The position numbers were made by a program, and so were the translations under genes. From Elusimicrobia bacterium GWA2_66_18 (GTDB lineage Bacteria > Elusimicrobiota > Elusimicrobia > UBA1565 > UBA9628), in NCBI GenBank assembly GCA_001799675.1, contig MGTX01000032.1, forward strand, positions 1 through 64,000: a stretch of DNA of 64,000 bases. Reading direction: 5' to 3'. Under the pieces are notes generated by a model that saw only the letters and a program-made list of their open reading frames with translations, was not told the DNA's origin and did not search any database. Shown piece by piece: positions 23,457 through 33,042 of the stretch. Position 1 is the first letter of the stretch, and the number at the start of each line of letters is the position of its first letter.

Positions 23457-25076
23457 ATGACCGAGTTCGACGCCGACACACCCCCGATTCCCTCCGTCGT
23501 CGACCGAGACTGCGCGGAATACCAGGCCAACTCCGCGCACCACCAGGGACTGCTCACGGACCTGCGCGCGCGCCTGGAGCGCATCCGCTCGGGCGGCCCG
23601 AAGAAATCGGTGGACCTGCACCGCCTGCGCGGCAAGCTCACCGCGCGCGAGCGCATCGAGCGGCTCATCGACCTGGGCGGAGACTTCCTGGAACTGTCGG
23701 CCATGGCGGCCATGGGGATGTACGATGACGAGGTCCCCTCGGGGGGCGTAGTCGCGGGGCTGGGCGTGGTCAGCGGACGGCTCTGCGTCATCGTGGCCAA
23801 CGACGCCACGGTCAAGGGCGGCACCTACTACGCCGAGACCATCAAGAAGCACCTGCGCGCGCAGGAGATCGCGCAGGAGAACCGCCTGCCCTGCATCTAC
23901 CTGGTGGACTCGGGCGGCGTCTTTTTGCCCAAGCAGTCCGAGGTCTTTCCGGACAAGGAGCACTTCGGCCGCATCTTCTACAACCAGGCCGTGATGAGTT
24001 CCCTGAACATCCCCCAAATATCGGTGGTCATGGGCATGTGCACGGCGGGCGGGGCCTATGTGCCGGCCATGTCGGACGAATCGGTCATCGTTCGTGAGCA
24101 GGGAACCATCTATCTGGGCGGCCCGCCCCTGGTCAAGGCCGCGACCGGCGAGGAGTCCACGGCCGAGGAGTTGGGCGGCGGCGACATGCACAGCCGTATC
24201 TCGGGCGTGACCGACCACCTGGCCGACGACGACGAGCACGCCCTGCAAATTTGCCGAGCGATCATCGATAACCTCAACGCGCCCGTCTACCGCCCCGAGG
24301 AGGGAGAGGCGCCGCTCTATCCGGCCGAGGAACTCTACGGCCTGATGCATCGAGACCTGCGCCGCCCTTGCGACCCCAAGGAGGTCATCGCGCGCATCGT
24401 GGACGGTTCGCGCTTCCACGAGTTCAAGAAGCTCTACGGAGTCACGCTGACCTGCGGATTTGCCCGCATCCACGGCCGCCCGGTCGGCATCCTGGGCAAC
24501 CGCGGCATCCTGTTCTCGGAGTCCTCGCTCAAGGGCGCGCACTTCATCCAGCTTTGCGACCAGCGCCGCGTGCCGCTGTTGTTCCTGCAGAACATCACGG
24601 GTTTCATGGTCGGGCGCGAATTCGAGCAGGGCGGGATCATCAAGAACGGCGCCAAGCTGGTTCAGGCGGTCTCGACGACCCGCGTGCCCAAGGTGACGGT
24701 CGTCATCGGCTCCTCGAACGGGGCCGGCAACTACGCGATGTGCGGCCGCGCCTACGGCGCCCGCTTCCTGTTCACCTGGCCCAACGCGCGCGTCTCGGTG
24801 ATGGGCGCCGAGCAGGCGGCCAAGGTCATGACCATCATCAAGCGCGAGCAGCTCAAGCGCCAGGGAGCCGAACTCTCCGTCGATGACGCCGAGAAGATCT
24901 CGGCGCCCATCCGCGCGCAGTACGAGGCCGAGGGCCATCCTTATTACGGAACGGCGCGGCTCTGGGACGACGGCATCATCGAGCCGGCCGACACGCGCCG
25001 GGTGCTGGGCATGGCCTTCGCGGCGGCGGCGCACGCGCCCATCGGCGACCTCGACCGGCCCGTCTTCCGGATGTGA
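23457..25076 (+). CDS. mccB: Methylcrotonyl-CoA carboxylase beta subunit
   Basis: A 539-aa carboxyltransferase of the acyl-CoA carboxylase beta family. The N-terminal ClpP/crotonase half contains the [13 protein letters not shown] strand and [18 protein letters not shown]. The C-terminal half has [22 protein letters not shown], typical of methylcrotonyl/geranyl-CoA carboxylases. It transfers carboxyl from biotin to 3-methylcrotonyl-CoA in leucine breakdown. The next two genes encode a hydratase and HMG-CoA lyase, the following steps, which supports this over propionyl-CoA. The biotin (alpha) subunit is not in the window. Confidence 0.9.
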   Translation: MTEFDADTPPIPSVVDRDCAEYQANSAHHQGLLTDLRARLERIRSGGPKKSVDLHRLRGKLTARERIERLIDLGGDFLELSAMAAMGMYDDEVPSGGVVAGLGVVSGRLCVIVANDATVKGGTYYAETIKKHLRAQEIAQENRLPCIYLVDSGGVFLPKQSEVFPDKEHFGRIFYNQAVMSSLNIPQISVVMGMCTAGGAYVPAMSDESVIVREQGTIYLGGPPLVKAATGEESTAEELGGGDMHSRISGVTDHLADDDEHALQICRAIIDNLNAPVYRPEEGEAPLYPAEELYGLMHRDLRRPCDPKEVIARIVDGSRFHEFKKLYGVTLTCGFARIHGRPVGILGNRGILFSESSLKGAHFIQLCDQRRVPLLFLQNITGFMVGREFEQGGIIKNGAKLVQAVSTTRVPKVTVVIGSSNGAGNYAMCGRAYGARFLFTWPNARVSVMGAEQAAKVMTIIKREQLKRQGAELSVDDAEKISAPIRAQYEAEGHPYYGTARLWDDGIIEPADTRRVLGMAFAAAAHAPIGDLDRPVFRM

Positions 25077-25078
25077 GC

Positions 25079-25858
25079 ATGGAACACATCAAGGTCGTGG
25101 AAGGCGCGGTCGCGCGCATCGTCCTCAACCGTCCCGGCGCGCGCAACGCGATGAGCGACCTGACCCTGCTCGAACTCACTCAGGCGTTCCAGGGACTGGC
25201 CGCTGACGACGCCGTGCGCGCCGTGGTCGTCACGGGCGAGGGTCAGGACTTCTGCGCCGGGGCCGACATTGAGTGGATGCGCCGCGCGGGCCGGCTGCCC
25301 CCGGCGGAGGGCCGAAAGGACGCGCGCCTGCTGGCCGAGATGCTTGGGGCCGTCGACGAATGCCCCGTGCCGGTCGTCGTGGCGGCCCACGGCAACATCT
25401 TCGGGGGGGGGCTGGGCCTGCTCGCGGCCTGCGACATCGCCTTCATCGCCGAGGGAGCCAAGCTCTGCTTCTCCGAGTGTCGTCTCGGCATCATACCCGC
25501 GATCATCTCCTCCTGGATCCTGCCCAAGATCGGCGTCGCGAACGCCCGGCGCTACTACCTCACCGCGGAGGCCTTCGGCGCGAAGGAGGCCGTGGCGATG
25601 GGGCTGGCGCACGAGGCGGCGCCCGCGGAGGAGCTCTGCGCCCGCGCGGACGCCGCTTGCCGGAATATCCTCAAGAACGGCCCCAAGGCGGTCCGCGCGG
25701 CCAAGGCCCTGCTCCCTCAGCTGGCGGGTCTGACGGCTGAGGCGCGCGTGGACCTCACTATTGAGACGCTGGTCCGCCTGCGCTCCTCGCCGGAGGGGCA
25801 GGAGGGACTGACGGCCTATCTCGAGAAGAGGCTCGCGAAGTGGGCCGACCAGCCGTGA
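25079..25858 (+). CDS. Enoyl-CoA hydratase, probable methylglutaconyl-CoA hydratase
   Basis: A 259-aa crotonase-family enzyme. The oxyanion-hole segments are CAGADIEWMRR and the strand-turn GNIFGGGLGLLAACDIAF; the family Glu lies in FSECRLGIIPAIIS. It would hydrate 3-methylglutaconyl-CoA to HMG-CoA, given its place between mccB and HMG-CoA lyase. The start could also be GTG at 25073, which overlaps the previous stop (GTGA) as the next gene pair does. Substrate comes from context. Confidence 0.87.
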   Translation: MEHIKVVEGAVARIVLNRPGARNAMSDLTLLELTQAFQGLAADDAVRAVVVTGEGQDFCAGADIEWMRRAGRLPPAEGRKDARLLAEMLGAVDECPVPVVVAAHGNIFGGGLGLLAACDIAFIAEGAKLCFSECRLGIIPAIISSWILPKIGVANARRYYLTAEAFGAKEAVAMGLAHEAAPAEELCARADAACRNILKNGPKAVRAAKALLPQLAGLTAEARVDLTIETLVRLRSSPEGQEGLTAYLEKRLAKWADQP

Positions 25859-26739
25859 GCGGACCCACGCCTCGCCTCGTCGAGGTGGGACCGCGCGACG
25901 GCCTGCAGAATGAGAAGTTCGTGGCGCCGCTCGACGCCAAGGTCGCCTATGTCGACGCGCTTTCCGGCTCGGGCCTGCGCGAGATCGAGGTCGGCGCCTT
26001 CGTCAGTCCGAAGGTCGTCCCGCAGATGGCCGACTCGGAGCGGGTCTTCGCGCGTATCGCTCGCCGCCCAGGAGTCGTCTATTCGGCGCTGGTGCCCAAC
26101 GAGAAGGGCTTCGAACGCGCGCTGGCGGCCAAGGCGGGCAAGGTGGCGGTCTTCACGGCCGCCTCTGAAACATTCAATCTTAAGAACATAAACGCGTCCA
26201 TCGCCGAGTCCATCGAGCGCTTCAAACCGGTCATCGTTCTGGCTCAGAAGGAAAGATTGCCGGTGAGGGCCTATGTCTCCACGGCTTTTTATTGTCCTTA
26301 TGAGGGCGCCGTTGCGCCTGAGGCGGTGGTGAGCGTCGTTCGGCGCCTGCTCGACCTATCGGTCACGGAGATCTCCATCGGCGACACGATCGGCAAGGCC
26401 CAAACCGAGGACGTCAAACGGCTTTTGAGCCCTCTGCTCGACGTTGTCGCGACGGAGAGCGTGTTCCTGCATTTCCACGACACCTATGGTCATGCCGTCG
26501 AAAATGCGCTGACGGCCTGGCGGGAGTTCGGCGTCTCCGGCTTCGACGCCTCGACCGGAGGGGTGGGGGGATGCCCCTACGCGCCGGGCGCCTCGGGCAA
26601 CGTCGCGACGGAAGCGCTCGTCTGCGCGTTCAAGGCCGCGGGCTCAGATCCCGGCGTTGATGAGGCCAAACTTAAGGCCGCCGCCGCCGGTCTCTTCACG
26701 CACCTGGGGCGCCCGGGCGGCGCCCGGCCCGCGAAATAA
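25855..26739 (+). CDS. mvaB: Hydroxymethylglutaryl-CoA lyase
   Basis: A 294-aa TIM-barrel lyase. VGPRDGLQNE is the family N-terminal motif, ISIGDTIG and HFHDTYG supply metal ligands, and GGVGGCPYAPGASGN carries the catalytic Cys loop. It splits HMG-CoA to acetoacetate and acetyl-CoA, the last step of leucine degradation. The GTG start overlaps the preceding TGA, giving tight coupling. About 110 bases follow before the tRNA. Confidence 0.95.
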   Translation: MSGPTPRLVEVGPRDGLQNEKFVAPLDAKVAYVDALSGSGLREIEVGAFVSPKVVPQMADSERVFARIARRPGVVYSALVPNEKGFERALAAKAGKVAVFTAASETFNLKNINASIAESIERFKPVIVLAQKERLPVRAYVSTAFYCPYEGAVAPEAVVSVVRRLLDLSVTEISIGDTIGKAQTEDVKRLLSPLLDVVATESVFLHFHDTYGHAVENALTAWREFGVSGFDASTGGVGGCPYAPGASGNVATEALVCAFKAAGSDPGVDEAKLKAAAAGLFTHLGRPGGARPAK

Positions 26740-26849
26740 CGGCGGGCGCCGGTTTCGGATGCGCCTTAATTCCGCAGGCTCTCGATAACCCCGACCTGCC
26801 GGACGCGCTAGGGCCCTTTTTAAGGTAAAATAGAAAAAGTTCCTACCTT

Positions 26850-26924
26850 GCGCCCGTGGTGAAATGGATATCACAGCAGCCTCCGAAGCTGCGGGTTCAG
26901 GTTCGATTCCTGACGGGCGCACCA
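26850..26924 (+). tRNA. tRNA-Arg (CCG)
   Basis: The acceptor GCGCCCG pairs with CGGGCGC. The anticodon arm GCAGC-CTCCGAA-GCTGC gives CCG, and the T arm is CAGG-TTCGATT-CCTG. The CCA is encoded. A TAAAAT hexamer lies about 20 bases upstream. An integrase remnant sits just after it. Confidence 0.95.
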
Positions 26925-27023
26925 CTTTACGACGGAGATCGTCGAGAAACGCGAGCGGTCTGAGGGGTTCGGGAGGCCGAAAAGGGCCTGTCAAACCCAC
27001 AGCCTCGTCCCATGGAGGATTCC

Positions 27024-27250
27024 ATGGCCGACATAGACCTCGTCACCCTCAAACCCGAAGACCTCACCTGGGACGCGGCGGTGCGGATGTTCACGCTGCG
27101 CTGCAAGTCGGCGAATAGCTCAGAGCGGACGCATGTGATTTACGCCGAGAAGATGCGGGCGCTGCGTCTCTGGTTGTCTCAGAACGGCAGTCCGAGCCCG
27201 GCTCAGATCACCCCCACTTACCTTCGAGCCTACCTCCAGCGGGACCAAGG
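27024..27250 (+). pseudogene. N-terminal remnant of a tyrosine recombinase
   Basis: About 75 residues (MADIDLVTLKPEDLTWDAAV...MRALRLWLSQNG...ITPTYLRAYLQ) resemble the SAM-like core-binding domain of phage integrases, after which similarity stops abruptly. No catalytic R..HxxR..Y domain follows. With tRNA-Arg 100 bases upstream, this looks like the scar of an excised or decayed tRNA-integrated element. Confidence 0.6.
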
Positions 27251-27393
27251 ATTTCATCGGCGCCCCCGGATGAGAGCAAATGCCTTTCCGCGGAATGGGC
27301 AACGGATCATTTCCCATCCAGGCAGGAGCGACCACTCAAGCCGGCGACGCGGGGCGAACTCCGCCCTGCGAAAATATATGTTATATCTTGGCC

Positions 27394-27990
27394 ATGACAA
27401 CGGCTGCCCTCGTCCTCCTGCTCGCCGTCCCCGCCCCCGCCTCTCCCGCGCTCCGTCCGAAGGACCAGCGCGCCGAGCTCAGGGCCGCGCTTGAGGCGCA
27501 CATGGACGGCGACGACGCGCAGGCGCGCCGCCACCTCGCCGCCTGCGTAAAAATAGCGCCCGAGAGCGACGACGCCTCCGGCTGCAGGATTTACTTGGAG
27601 TGGTGGGCCAAGGGCGTGAAGCAGGGAGACAAGCCGAGCAACCCCCTCTCGCGCCGGCTGTACAGTCTCGGGGCCGAGGCATACAAGAAGGGAGACCGCG
27701 CGTTGGCGGGAGCCGCGTGGCGCGAATGCCTCGGCAAGTCCGTGGTCGGCACGGCGGTGCGAAACGATTGCCTGGCCATGATCGACCTCGTCCCGAAGAC
27801 CGGAGTCCCGGCCGATGAGGCCGCGAGTCGCGGGGTATATATGGAAGGCTTCCTGCTCTACGGGAAGGGCGATGCCGCCCGAGCCCGGGAGAAGTGGCTG
27901 CTATGCCTCGACGCCGCGCCGAAGGGCGGTCCCACCTGGTCCGATTGCCAAGCCGGGCTCGAGAAACTCGACGCCTCCTCGAAGAAGTAG
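27394..27990 (+). CDS. Secreted TPR-like protein
   Basis: A 198-aa protein. The short signal peptide (MTTAALVLLLAVPAPASP) is followed by three TPR-like units, each ending in a Cys-containing helix (RRHLAACVKIAP, GAAWRECLGK, REKWLLCLDAAP). Paired Cys (C..C in each unit) suggest disulfides in the periplasm. There is no Shine-Dalgarno; AT-rich -10-like sequence (TTATAT) lies about 12 bases before the ATG. Function unknown. Confidence 0.65.
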   Translation: MTTAALVLLLAVPAPASPALRPKDQRAELRAALEAHMDGDDAQARRHLAACVKIAPESDDASGCRIYLEWWAKGVKQGDKPSNPLSRRLYSLGAEAYKKGDRALAGAAWRECLGKSVVGTAVRNDCLAMIDLVPKTGVPADEAASRGVYMEGFLLYGKGDAARAREKWLLCLDAAPKGGPTWSDCQAGLEKLDASSKK

Positions 27991-28031
27991 GCCGATACGG
28001 ATGGTGACCCTAGTAGATCTCCTTGTACGGT

Positions 28032-28646
28032 TTACCGGTCTCCGAACGTTTTCCATGAAATGTCCAGTTTATTGAAAAGCCCTGGTCGGCAAAACGCCGG
28101 CCCTCCGACTTCGTAGGAGACGTTCATGGTTTGAATGGCCAGGTTGGCTTCAAAAGCAAAATCCTTCGCCTCCCGAGTGAACGGGTAGCCGTCCATTCCA
28201 ATGCACGCAGGGGTCTGATAGGCGAGGATAGCGGCGGCGGGAGAGCCCTTGAAATCAACTCGAACGGTGTATTGGGCTCCCGCCACATGGACGCACTGCC
28301 CCCGCGCGATCAGGCCGGCTCGCCCGGCAATGCGCTCCAGAAACCCAGCGATGATGTTGCATCCCGCGACAGAGTAATCCCGGATCGAGGAATCATACCG
28401 CCCGCTGGAGACATCAGGTTCGAGGTCCATGAGGGGTGCAGCGGTTATCGACATGAGCTTGCGCAGGTCCGCGTTCTGTTTGACCATGCTGATTTCCGAC
28501 ATGATCTGGCGCAGCTTCGCGTCCGGGTTGAGATTCAGGCCGCCGCTCTGGGCGTATGCTGTGGAGGCTGCCAGGATCCAGACAAGCGCCCAGGCCGGAG
28601 GGCATCGATGCGGCTTGCTTAACGGCGGGGATGTCCATTTTTTCAT
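28032..28646 (-). CDS. Secreted hypothetical protein
   Basis: A 204-aa protein. The N-terminus MKKWTSPPLSKPHRC is followed by the hydrophobic segment ALVWILAASTAYAQ, a likely signal peptide. The mature part has about five Cys, and no family is recognised. The gene AGGAAGGAATAGCC site lies before the ATG. It converges on the TPR-like gene at 27394. Confidence 0.6.
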   Translation of the reverse strand: MKKWTSPPLSKPHRCPPAWALVWILAASTAYAQSGGLNLNPDAKLRQIMSEISMVKQNADLRKLMSITAAPLMDLEPDVSSGRYDSSIRDYSVAGCNIIAGFLERIAGRAGLIARGQCVHVAGAQYTVRVDFKGSPAAAILAYQTPACIGMDGYPFTREAKDFAFEANLAIQTMNVSYEVGGPAFCRPGLFNKLDISWKTFGDR

Positions 28647-28719
28647 GGCTATTCCTTCCTAGCAATAGGTTCACAGTAACGACCTGCGTCCGTATTTATG
28701 CCATAAATGGGCTTTCCAA

Positions 28720-28846
28720 GGGAAGGCGCTTCGACCTTGCCGCTCGGATTGGAGCCCGAGCTCCAGGCCGCGACCTTCCCTGCGCCGTGGCGCCGGGCGA
28801 AGCCCTCGGCCATTTGTGAGCGGTCGGAACAGCGGGGTCTGGTCAA
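28720..28846 (-). pseudogene. Remnant of low-molecular-weight phosphatase / arsenate reductase
   Basis: The fragment DRSQMAEGFARRHGAGKVA followed by SSGSNPSGKVEAPS matches the start of ArsC/LMW-PTP enzymes just after the C-x5-R loop. The catalytic Cys end and the C-terminal two thirds are missing. It lies immediately behind the transporter gene. Confidence 0.6.
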
Positions 28847-30639
28847 CTCTTCTTCGCTTTTTTCGCGACTTCGAGATACTTATGCTCGCGGCCCATGCGC
28901 CAGGAGGCATAGAGCCAGAGCAGCGCCAGCGGGATGCCGAGCAAGGCCGCCCCGGTCAGGCCGCCCTGCAGCCACGCCACGCCGAGCAGCAGCAGACCGG
29001 CCAAGCCGCGCGCGAAGCGGTAGACGAACATCTCAATGAAGGCCTTCACGCGATAGATCGTGTCATGGTCGGTCGCCGCGTAAGTGGACTCCTTTGCGGT
29101 CTTAAACCAGGTGTAGCGCGTCACGCCGTCAAGGCCGAAGAACAGCGCCGCGACGCCGAGCGTGGGCATGAACGGGAAGAGCGCGAACAGCGCCAGGTTG
29201 ACCAAGCCGGCGGTCATCAAGCTGCTGCCCGTGCCGATCTTGCGCAAGGTCAGGCCGACAAGAAGGCTGCTCGCGGTGAACGAGGCGATGCTCGTGTAGA
29301 AGTTGACGTTGGCGAACATCTGGGCCATGCCCTTCGGGTCGCCGGCATAGGCAACTGACGCCGCGACGCTATATAAATAATTGGTGATGTCGGGTACGAG
29401 CCGCTCGAGGGCGACGACGATGGTCAGGAAGATCAGTAACGGGGAGGCCAGGATCGTCTTGACTATCCCCTTTTCGGGAGCCGGCGAGGCGGCCTGCCCA
29501 GCGGGCACCGTGCCCCGCTCCTTGGAGCGGCGCTCCATGAAGAAGAAGATTGGAAGCACCGCCGCGAAAATACCCGCCGCGATCATCAACATCGGGATCG
29601 GCCCCATCGTGCCGACAAGCACCTTCATGAGCAGGGCTCCCGCGATCGAGCCGAGCGGCGCGCCGGCGGCGATGAGGCCGAACACGCGCTTCGACTCGTC
29701 GCGCGTGAACACGTCGTTCGCGTACGTCCAGAATAACGTGGCCGACATGATGCCGAACACGTCGGTCCACAGAAAATAGCCGAACGCGACGGACGGCAGC
29801 GCCGTGGCCGAAACGGCGAACGCGCCGGCGACCAAGGTGACCGCGAGCATGGCCAGAGAGCCGCCGATCAACAGCTTGCGCGGCGCGTGCGAGAAGCGGC
29901 TGTATACGAAGACGACGGCTCCGGTCAACGCGGCGCTGGCCAGGTATACCCACGGCAAAGTGTCCGGGCCAAATTTCGTCATCAGGAGGACGCCGCGTGC
30001 AGGACCGATGATCGAGTAGGCGGCAATCGCGAGGAAATTCCAGACGAATGCCGCGATCACGAGCGGGCCGGAGCCGTTGGTCCTAAATGATTTCCAACGC
30101 GCGATGAGCGGTTCCTTCTTCGCGGAGGCGGCGGACGGAACGGACGGGAGAAGAGACGGCGTCGGGGAAGCGGAGAAACGGACGGGGATCGGCGTTTCAT
30201 CGGACGGGACGCGCGGCGTATCGCCCGAGAACACTTCGTCGCCCGCCCTCTTGCCGTCGGAGGCGGGGCGGTCGGGGGCCGAGGCGGCGGCGAGGCGTGA
30301 CGCCGCCATTGAAAGGACGTTTCCAGGAAGGAGAGGACGTTCGCGAGGAGCGTGCTTTGCCTGAATAACCGGCGTTTTCAGAGAGAGGGTTTGCGTTATC
30401 GCCGGTTGAACGGAGACGGCAACGGATGGAGAATAGATCGACGGCGTTAACGGCATTAACGGCGGCGACGGAAATGAAATGTTTGAGAGAGCAAGCGGGC
30501 CCACCATTCCCGGCAAGACCTGAATACCCATCGGCGCAACAGAGTGCGCAGCCGATGGAAGCACGGCGCGCGCCTGGGCGAAGGCTTCCATGGGCGCCGA
30601 AACGGCAAGACAGAGCCAAACGGCGATTAAACGGCGCAT
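28843..30639 (-). CDS. MFS / nucleotide-transporter (NTT)-like membrane protein with long N-terminal extension
   Basis: A 598-aa protein. A signal-like N-terminus (MRRLIAVWLCLAVSAPMEAFAQA) precedes about 170 Ala/Pro/Ser-rich residues, then about 12 membrane helices with ESKRVFGLIAAGAPLGSIAGALL, a segment seen in NTT/Npt1-type MFS proteins. NTT proteins exchange nucleotides or act as ion/solute carriers; the substrate here is unknown. The exported low-complexity extension is odd for a transporter. The start at 30639 is chosen for its signal peptide and the GGAGG just upstream. Confidence 0.7.
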   Translation of the reverse strand: MRRLIAVWLCLAVSAPMEAFAQARAVLPSAAHSVAPMGIQVLPGMVGPLALSNISFPSPPLMPLTPSIYSPSVAVSVQPAITQTLSLKTPVIQAKHAPRERPLLPGNVLSMAASRLAAASAPDRPASDGKRAGDEVFSGDTPRVPSDETPIPVRFSASPTPSLLPSVPSAASAKKEPLIARWKSFRTNGSGPLVIAAFVWNFLAIAAYSIIGPARGVLLMTKFGPDTLPWVYLASAALTGAVVFVYSRFSHAPRKLLIGGSLAMLAVTLVAGAFAVSATALPSVAFGYFLWTDVFGIMSATLFWTYANDVFTRDESKRVFGLIAAGAPLGSIAGALLMKVLVGTMGPIPMLMIAAGIFAAVLPIFFFMERRSKERGTVPAGQAASPAPEKGIVKTILASPLLIFLTIVVALERLVPDITNYLYSVAASVAYAGDPKGMAQMFANVNFYTSIASFTASSLLVGLTLRKIGTGSSLMTAGLVNLALFALFPFMPTLGVAALFFGLDGVTRYTWFKTAKESTYAATDHDTIYRVKAFIEMFVYRFARGLAGLLLLGVAWLQGGLTGAALLGIPLALLWLYASWRMGREHKYLEVAKKAKKS

Positions 30640-30841
30640 CCTCCATAGAGTATCCCGAAGACACGGTCGTTTCCATGGGCCAGAAGGCCCTCTGTTCAGG
30701 ACGTTGGACCTACCCCTCAAGACGCGCTTCCAGGACCTTGCGCGTCTCGGTCGGGATGCAGTCTCGTCCTGCCGTAGAGACCTCATAGATCAAGTGAGAT
30801 GGCGCCTCTCGTAAATAGTAAATTTAAAGTCAATGTTGCTC

Positions 30842-32269
30842 ATGATCAAGCGCGTGCTCCCGGCGATTTGGAGCGGGATCGCGGCCCTTCATATTTACTG
30901 GGCCCTGATCACCCCGGTAGGAATATACAACGACGACGCCATATGCCTATTGCTCGCGCGGGCGCTTCGACGCGGGGTGTACGCTCTCCCCGACGGCCTT
31001 AACCTTCCCGCTACCTATCCGCCGCCTTTATTCCCTCTCATCATCGCGCCATTGACCTGGGCGTTGGAACCCAAGTGGGAGGCGATGCGCATCGTGGGCC
31101 TGGCGTCTTCGGCCCTGTTGGTGTTCATGTCGTGGAGGCTCGCGCGCAGAATCTTGAGTGAGGCATGGGCGATTGCCGCGGCGCTTCTCGTTTCCCTGAA
31201 TAATGTTCTTATGGTCTATTCCGGCGTGGTCATGCCGGACATCGCCTATGCCGCTTTTTCCCTCGCAATTTTCACCGCGTTCTCCAAAGAAAATAGGGGC
31301 CCTCGCAGGCTCATGGTGTTGGCGACTGCGGCGGGCTTGACGGCTTTGCTGCGGCCGCATGGCGTCATTCTGATCGGCAGTCTCTGTCTTGCTTTTTGGA
31401 CGCGTCGCGAGTTTCTTCGCGGAATTCTATTTTTGATTATCTCGATGTTTCTGCCCGGGATGTGGATGGCGAGGAATTTCGCTGTCGCAGGCACGAGCTC
31501 CGGTTATGGGTCGTATTGGGCGACGATGTGGTCTCAGTGGAATGTCCATGCCCAGTTCGCTCATTCGGTCCGCGTCATGGCGATTTACTTCGGCCAGGGA
31601 CTCTTGGGGCTAGTGGACCTTGCGTCCCAGCCCCAACTCCTTATTGCCGCAGCCGCGGTTGCCGTCGTTTTGACGGCTTATGGCGTGAGGCGAGCGCTCA
31701 AGGCGCACCATGATCTTGGAATTACGGCGATGGCCATTTATTTGTCGCTCATGGTCATCGTTCAGATGGCCTGGAGCATCGAAGTCGTCCGCTATCTTAT
31801 TCCGATTCTTCCTCTTTGCTGGATTTTTATGTTGAAGGCCGGGACTGAACTTTCCGGGCGCCGCCAGTGGTTGGCGGCGTGTTTTCTCCTTCTGGCGGCG
31901 GCAGCCGCTGTGCGCCCGGATATTTTCCTGCTTAAGGGAGAGAGACCGGCCGCCATCTGGCGACCGGCCACCATGGCCTGGATAAATAGGAATGTGCCGG
32001 AATCATCCCGTCTCATGGCGCCCCGCGAAGGTGCCGTGATGTTGCTGTCGGGACGCCGAGCGCTTCCGATGACCAGCGGTATGACTGTCAATCAATGGCT
32101 GGCGGAGATAAGGAGTTATCATGTGGAGTATCTTTTCCTGGAGTCCTCGCAGATGATGCGAAAAATGGCTTGGTTGACTCAGAGTCAAGGCGCAAATGAG
32201 GTTTATCGCAACCTGGATGAGGACACTTTTGTCCTGAGATTGGGCCCACCAGCCCCGACCGGGCATTAG
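30842..32269 (+). CDS. GT39/ArnT-like glycosyltransferase, membrane
   Basis: A 475-aa protein with about 10-11 membrane helices. The early periplasmic loop GIYNDDAICLLLAR carries the acidic pair of GT-C enzymes of the dolichyl-phosphate mannosyltransferase (PMT/ArnT) type, and there is a C-terminal soluble region (about 380-475). It probably transfers a sugar from a polyprenyl carrier outside the cytoplasmic membrane. It is divergent from the transporter at 28843. The substrate is unknown. Confidence 0.75.
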   Translation: MIKRVLPAIWSGIAALHIYWALITPVGIYNDDAICLLLARALRRGVYALPDGLNLPATYPPPLFPLIIAPLTWALEPKWEAMRIVGLASSALLVFMSWRLARRILSEAWAIAAALLVSLNNVLMVYSGVVMPDIAYAAFSLAIFTAFSKENRGPRRLMVLATAAGLTALLRPHGVILIGSLCLAFWTRREFLRGILFLIISMFLPGMWMARNFAVAGTSSGYGSYWATMWSQWNVHAQFAHSVRVMAIYFGQGLLGLVDLASQPQLLIAAAAVAVVLTAYGVRRALKAHHDLGITAMAIYLSLMVIVQMAWSIEVVRYLIPILPLCWIFMLKAGTELSGRRQWLAACFLLLAAAAAVRPDIFLLKGERPAAIWRPATMAWINRNVPESSRLMAPREGAVMLLSGRRALPMTSGMTVNQWLAEIRSYHVEYLFLESSQMMRKMAWLTQSQGANEVYRNLDEDTFVLRLGPPAPTGH

Positions 32270-32365
32270 GATGCTGCCTCTTCGTAGGGTCTGATCTTTT
32301 CTTGGGAAGATGTTACGGGATGATAAAAAGATGGTTTTGATTGGTAAAAATACGGTTGCGTCATC

Positions 32366-32394
32366 TTGCGCCCGGGAGAAACCAGGCTTATAAT
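32366..32394 (+). promoter_or_regulatory. Sigma-70-type promoter, leaderless
   Basis: TTGCGC, 17 bases, TATAAT; the -10 ends 6 bases before the ATG at 32401, placing +1 at or next to the start codon. Confidence 0.75.
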
Positions 32395-32400
32395 CATGGC

Positions 32401-33042
32401 ATGGGTGGCAAGGATAAAAAGGACAGTCTTCCAAAGGAAAGGTGGTTGGAGGCGGCGGAGACGGCCAGCGGCTGGGCCTTCCTAGTGCTGGGGCTTTATG
32501 CGCTGTTGTTTGCCGACCCCAGCGGCAACGGGCGTGTCTGGGACGCGGTGAAGGGAGTGGTCCAGGACGCAGTGCCGGTCGAGCCTCAGGCCATCGCCTG
32601 CCACACCGTCCATCTAGACGAGCGTTTCGTGGACCCGCTCGATAAATACCAGAGCAGAATGCTCATGCTTCCGAGAGGCTATGACAAGGAGATATCGATC
32701 GAGGTCCTAGACGAGAATCAGCCCCGCTCGGCCGCAGCCATGATCGATGCGCCTTCGGACAAGAACTCAACCGAGGATTGGAAGAAGCACCTGCGGGGCA
32801 AGTTGAGGAGGTTCATCGTCTATGGAGCGGGGGAGAGCACGACCTCGTCCTCCGTCTCGGTGGACGCGCGGACGGCTGCCTCCGGGGCCGCCGCCGGACC
32901 CGCCGTCGCGCCCGAGCCCGCAGTCGAGGCCTCCTCCGCCCAGACTGGGGCCTCCTCCGAGGCCCGCCCCGGAATTTCCTCCCGCGTGAGATGGGTCTCG
33001 AACGGCGCTTCGGACTCGGTGCGAAACTTCGCGGGTCGTTAG
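32401..33042 (+). CDS. Hypothetical protein with one membrane helix
   Basis: A 213-aa protein. The charged N-terminus (MGGKDKKDSLPKER) is followed by a hydrophobic helix (WAFLVLGLYALLFA, about residues 25-38) and a soluble domain with a DWKKHLRGKLRRFIVY patch. The tail is Ala/Ser-rich. The start is fixed by the TATAAT box directly upstream. Its stop overlaps the alaS stop on the other strand. No family recognised. Confidence 0.6.
   Translation: MGGKDKKDSLPKERWLEAAETASGWAFLVLGLYALLFADPSGNGRVWDAVKGVVQDAVPVEPQAIACHTVHLDERFVDPLDKYQSRMLMLPRGYDKEISIEVLDENQPRSAAAMIDAPSDKNSTEDWKKHLRGKLRRFIVYGAGESTTSSSVSVDARTAASGAAAGPAVAPEPAVEASSAQTGASSEARPGISSRVRWVSNGASDSVRNFAGR

Noticed and set aside
21876..25034. 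A 1052-codon open frame on the minus strand spanning the carboxyltransferase
   Set aside because: Only the part from 23375 downstream is coding (M32 carboxypeptidase); the rest is an antisense shadow of mccB caused by high GC.
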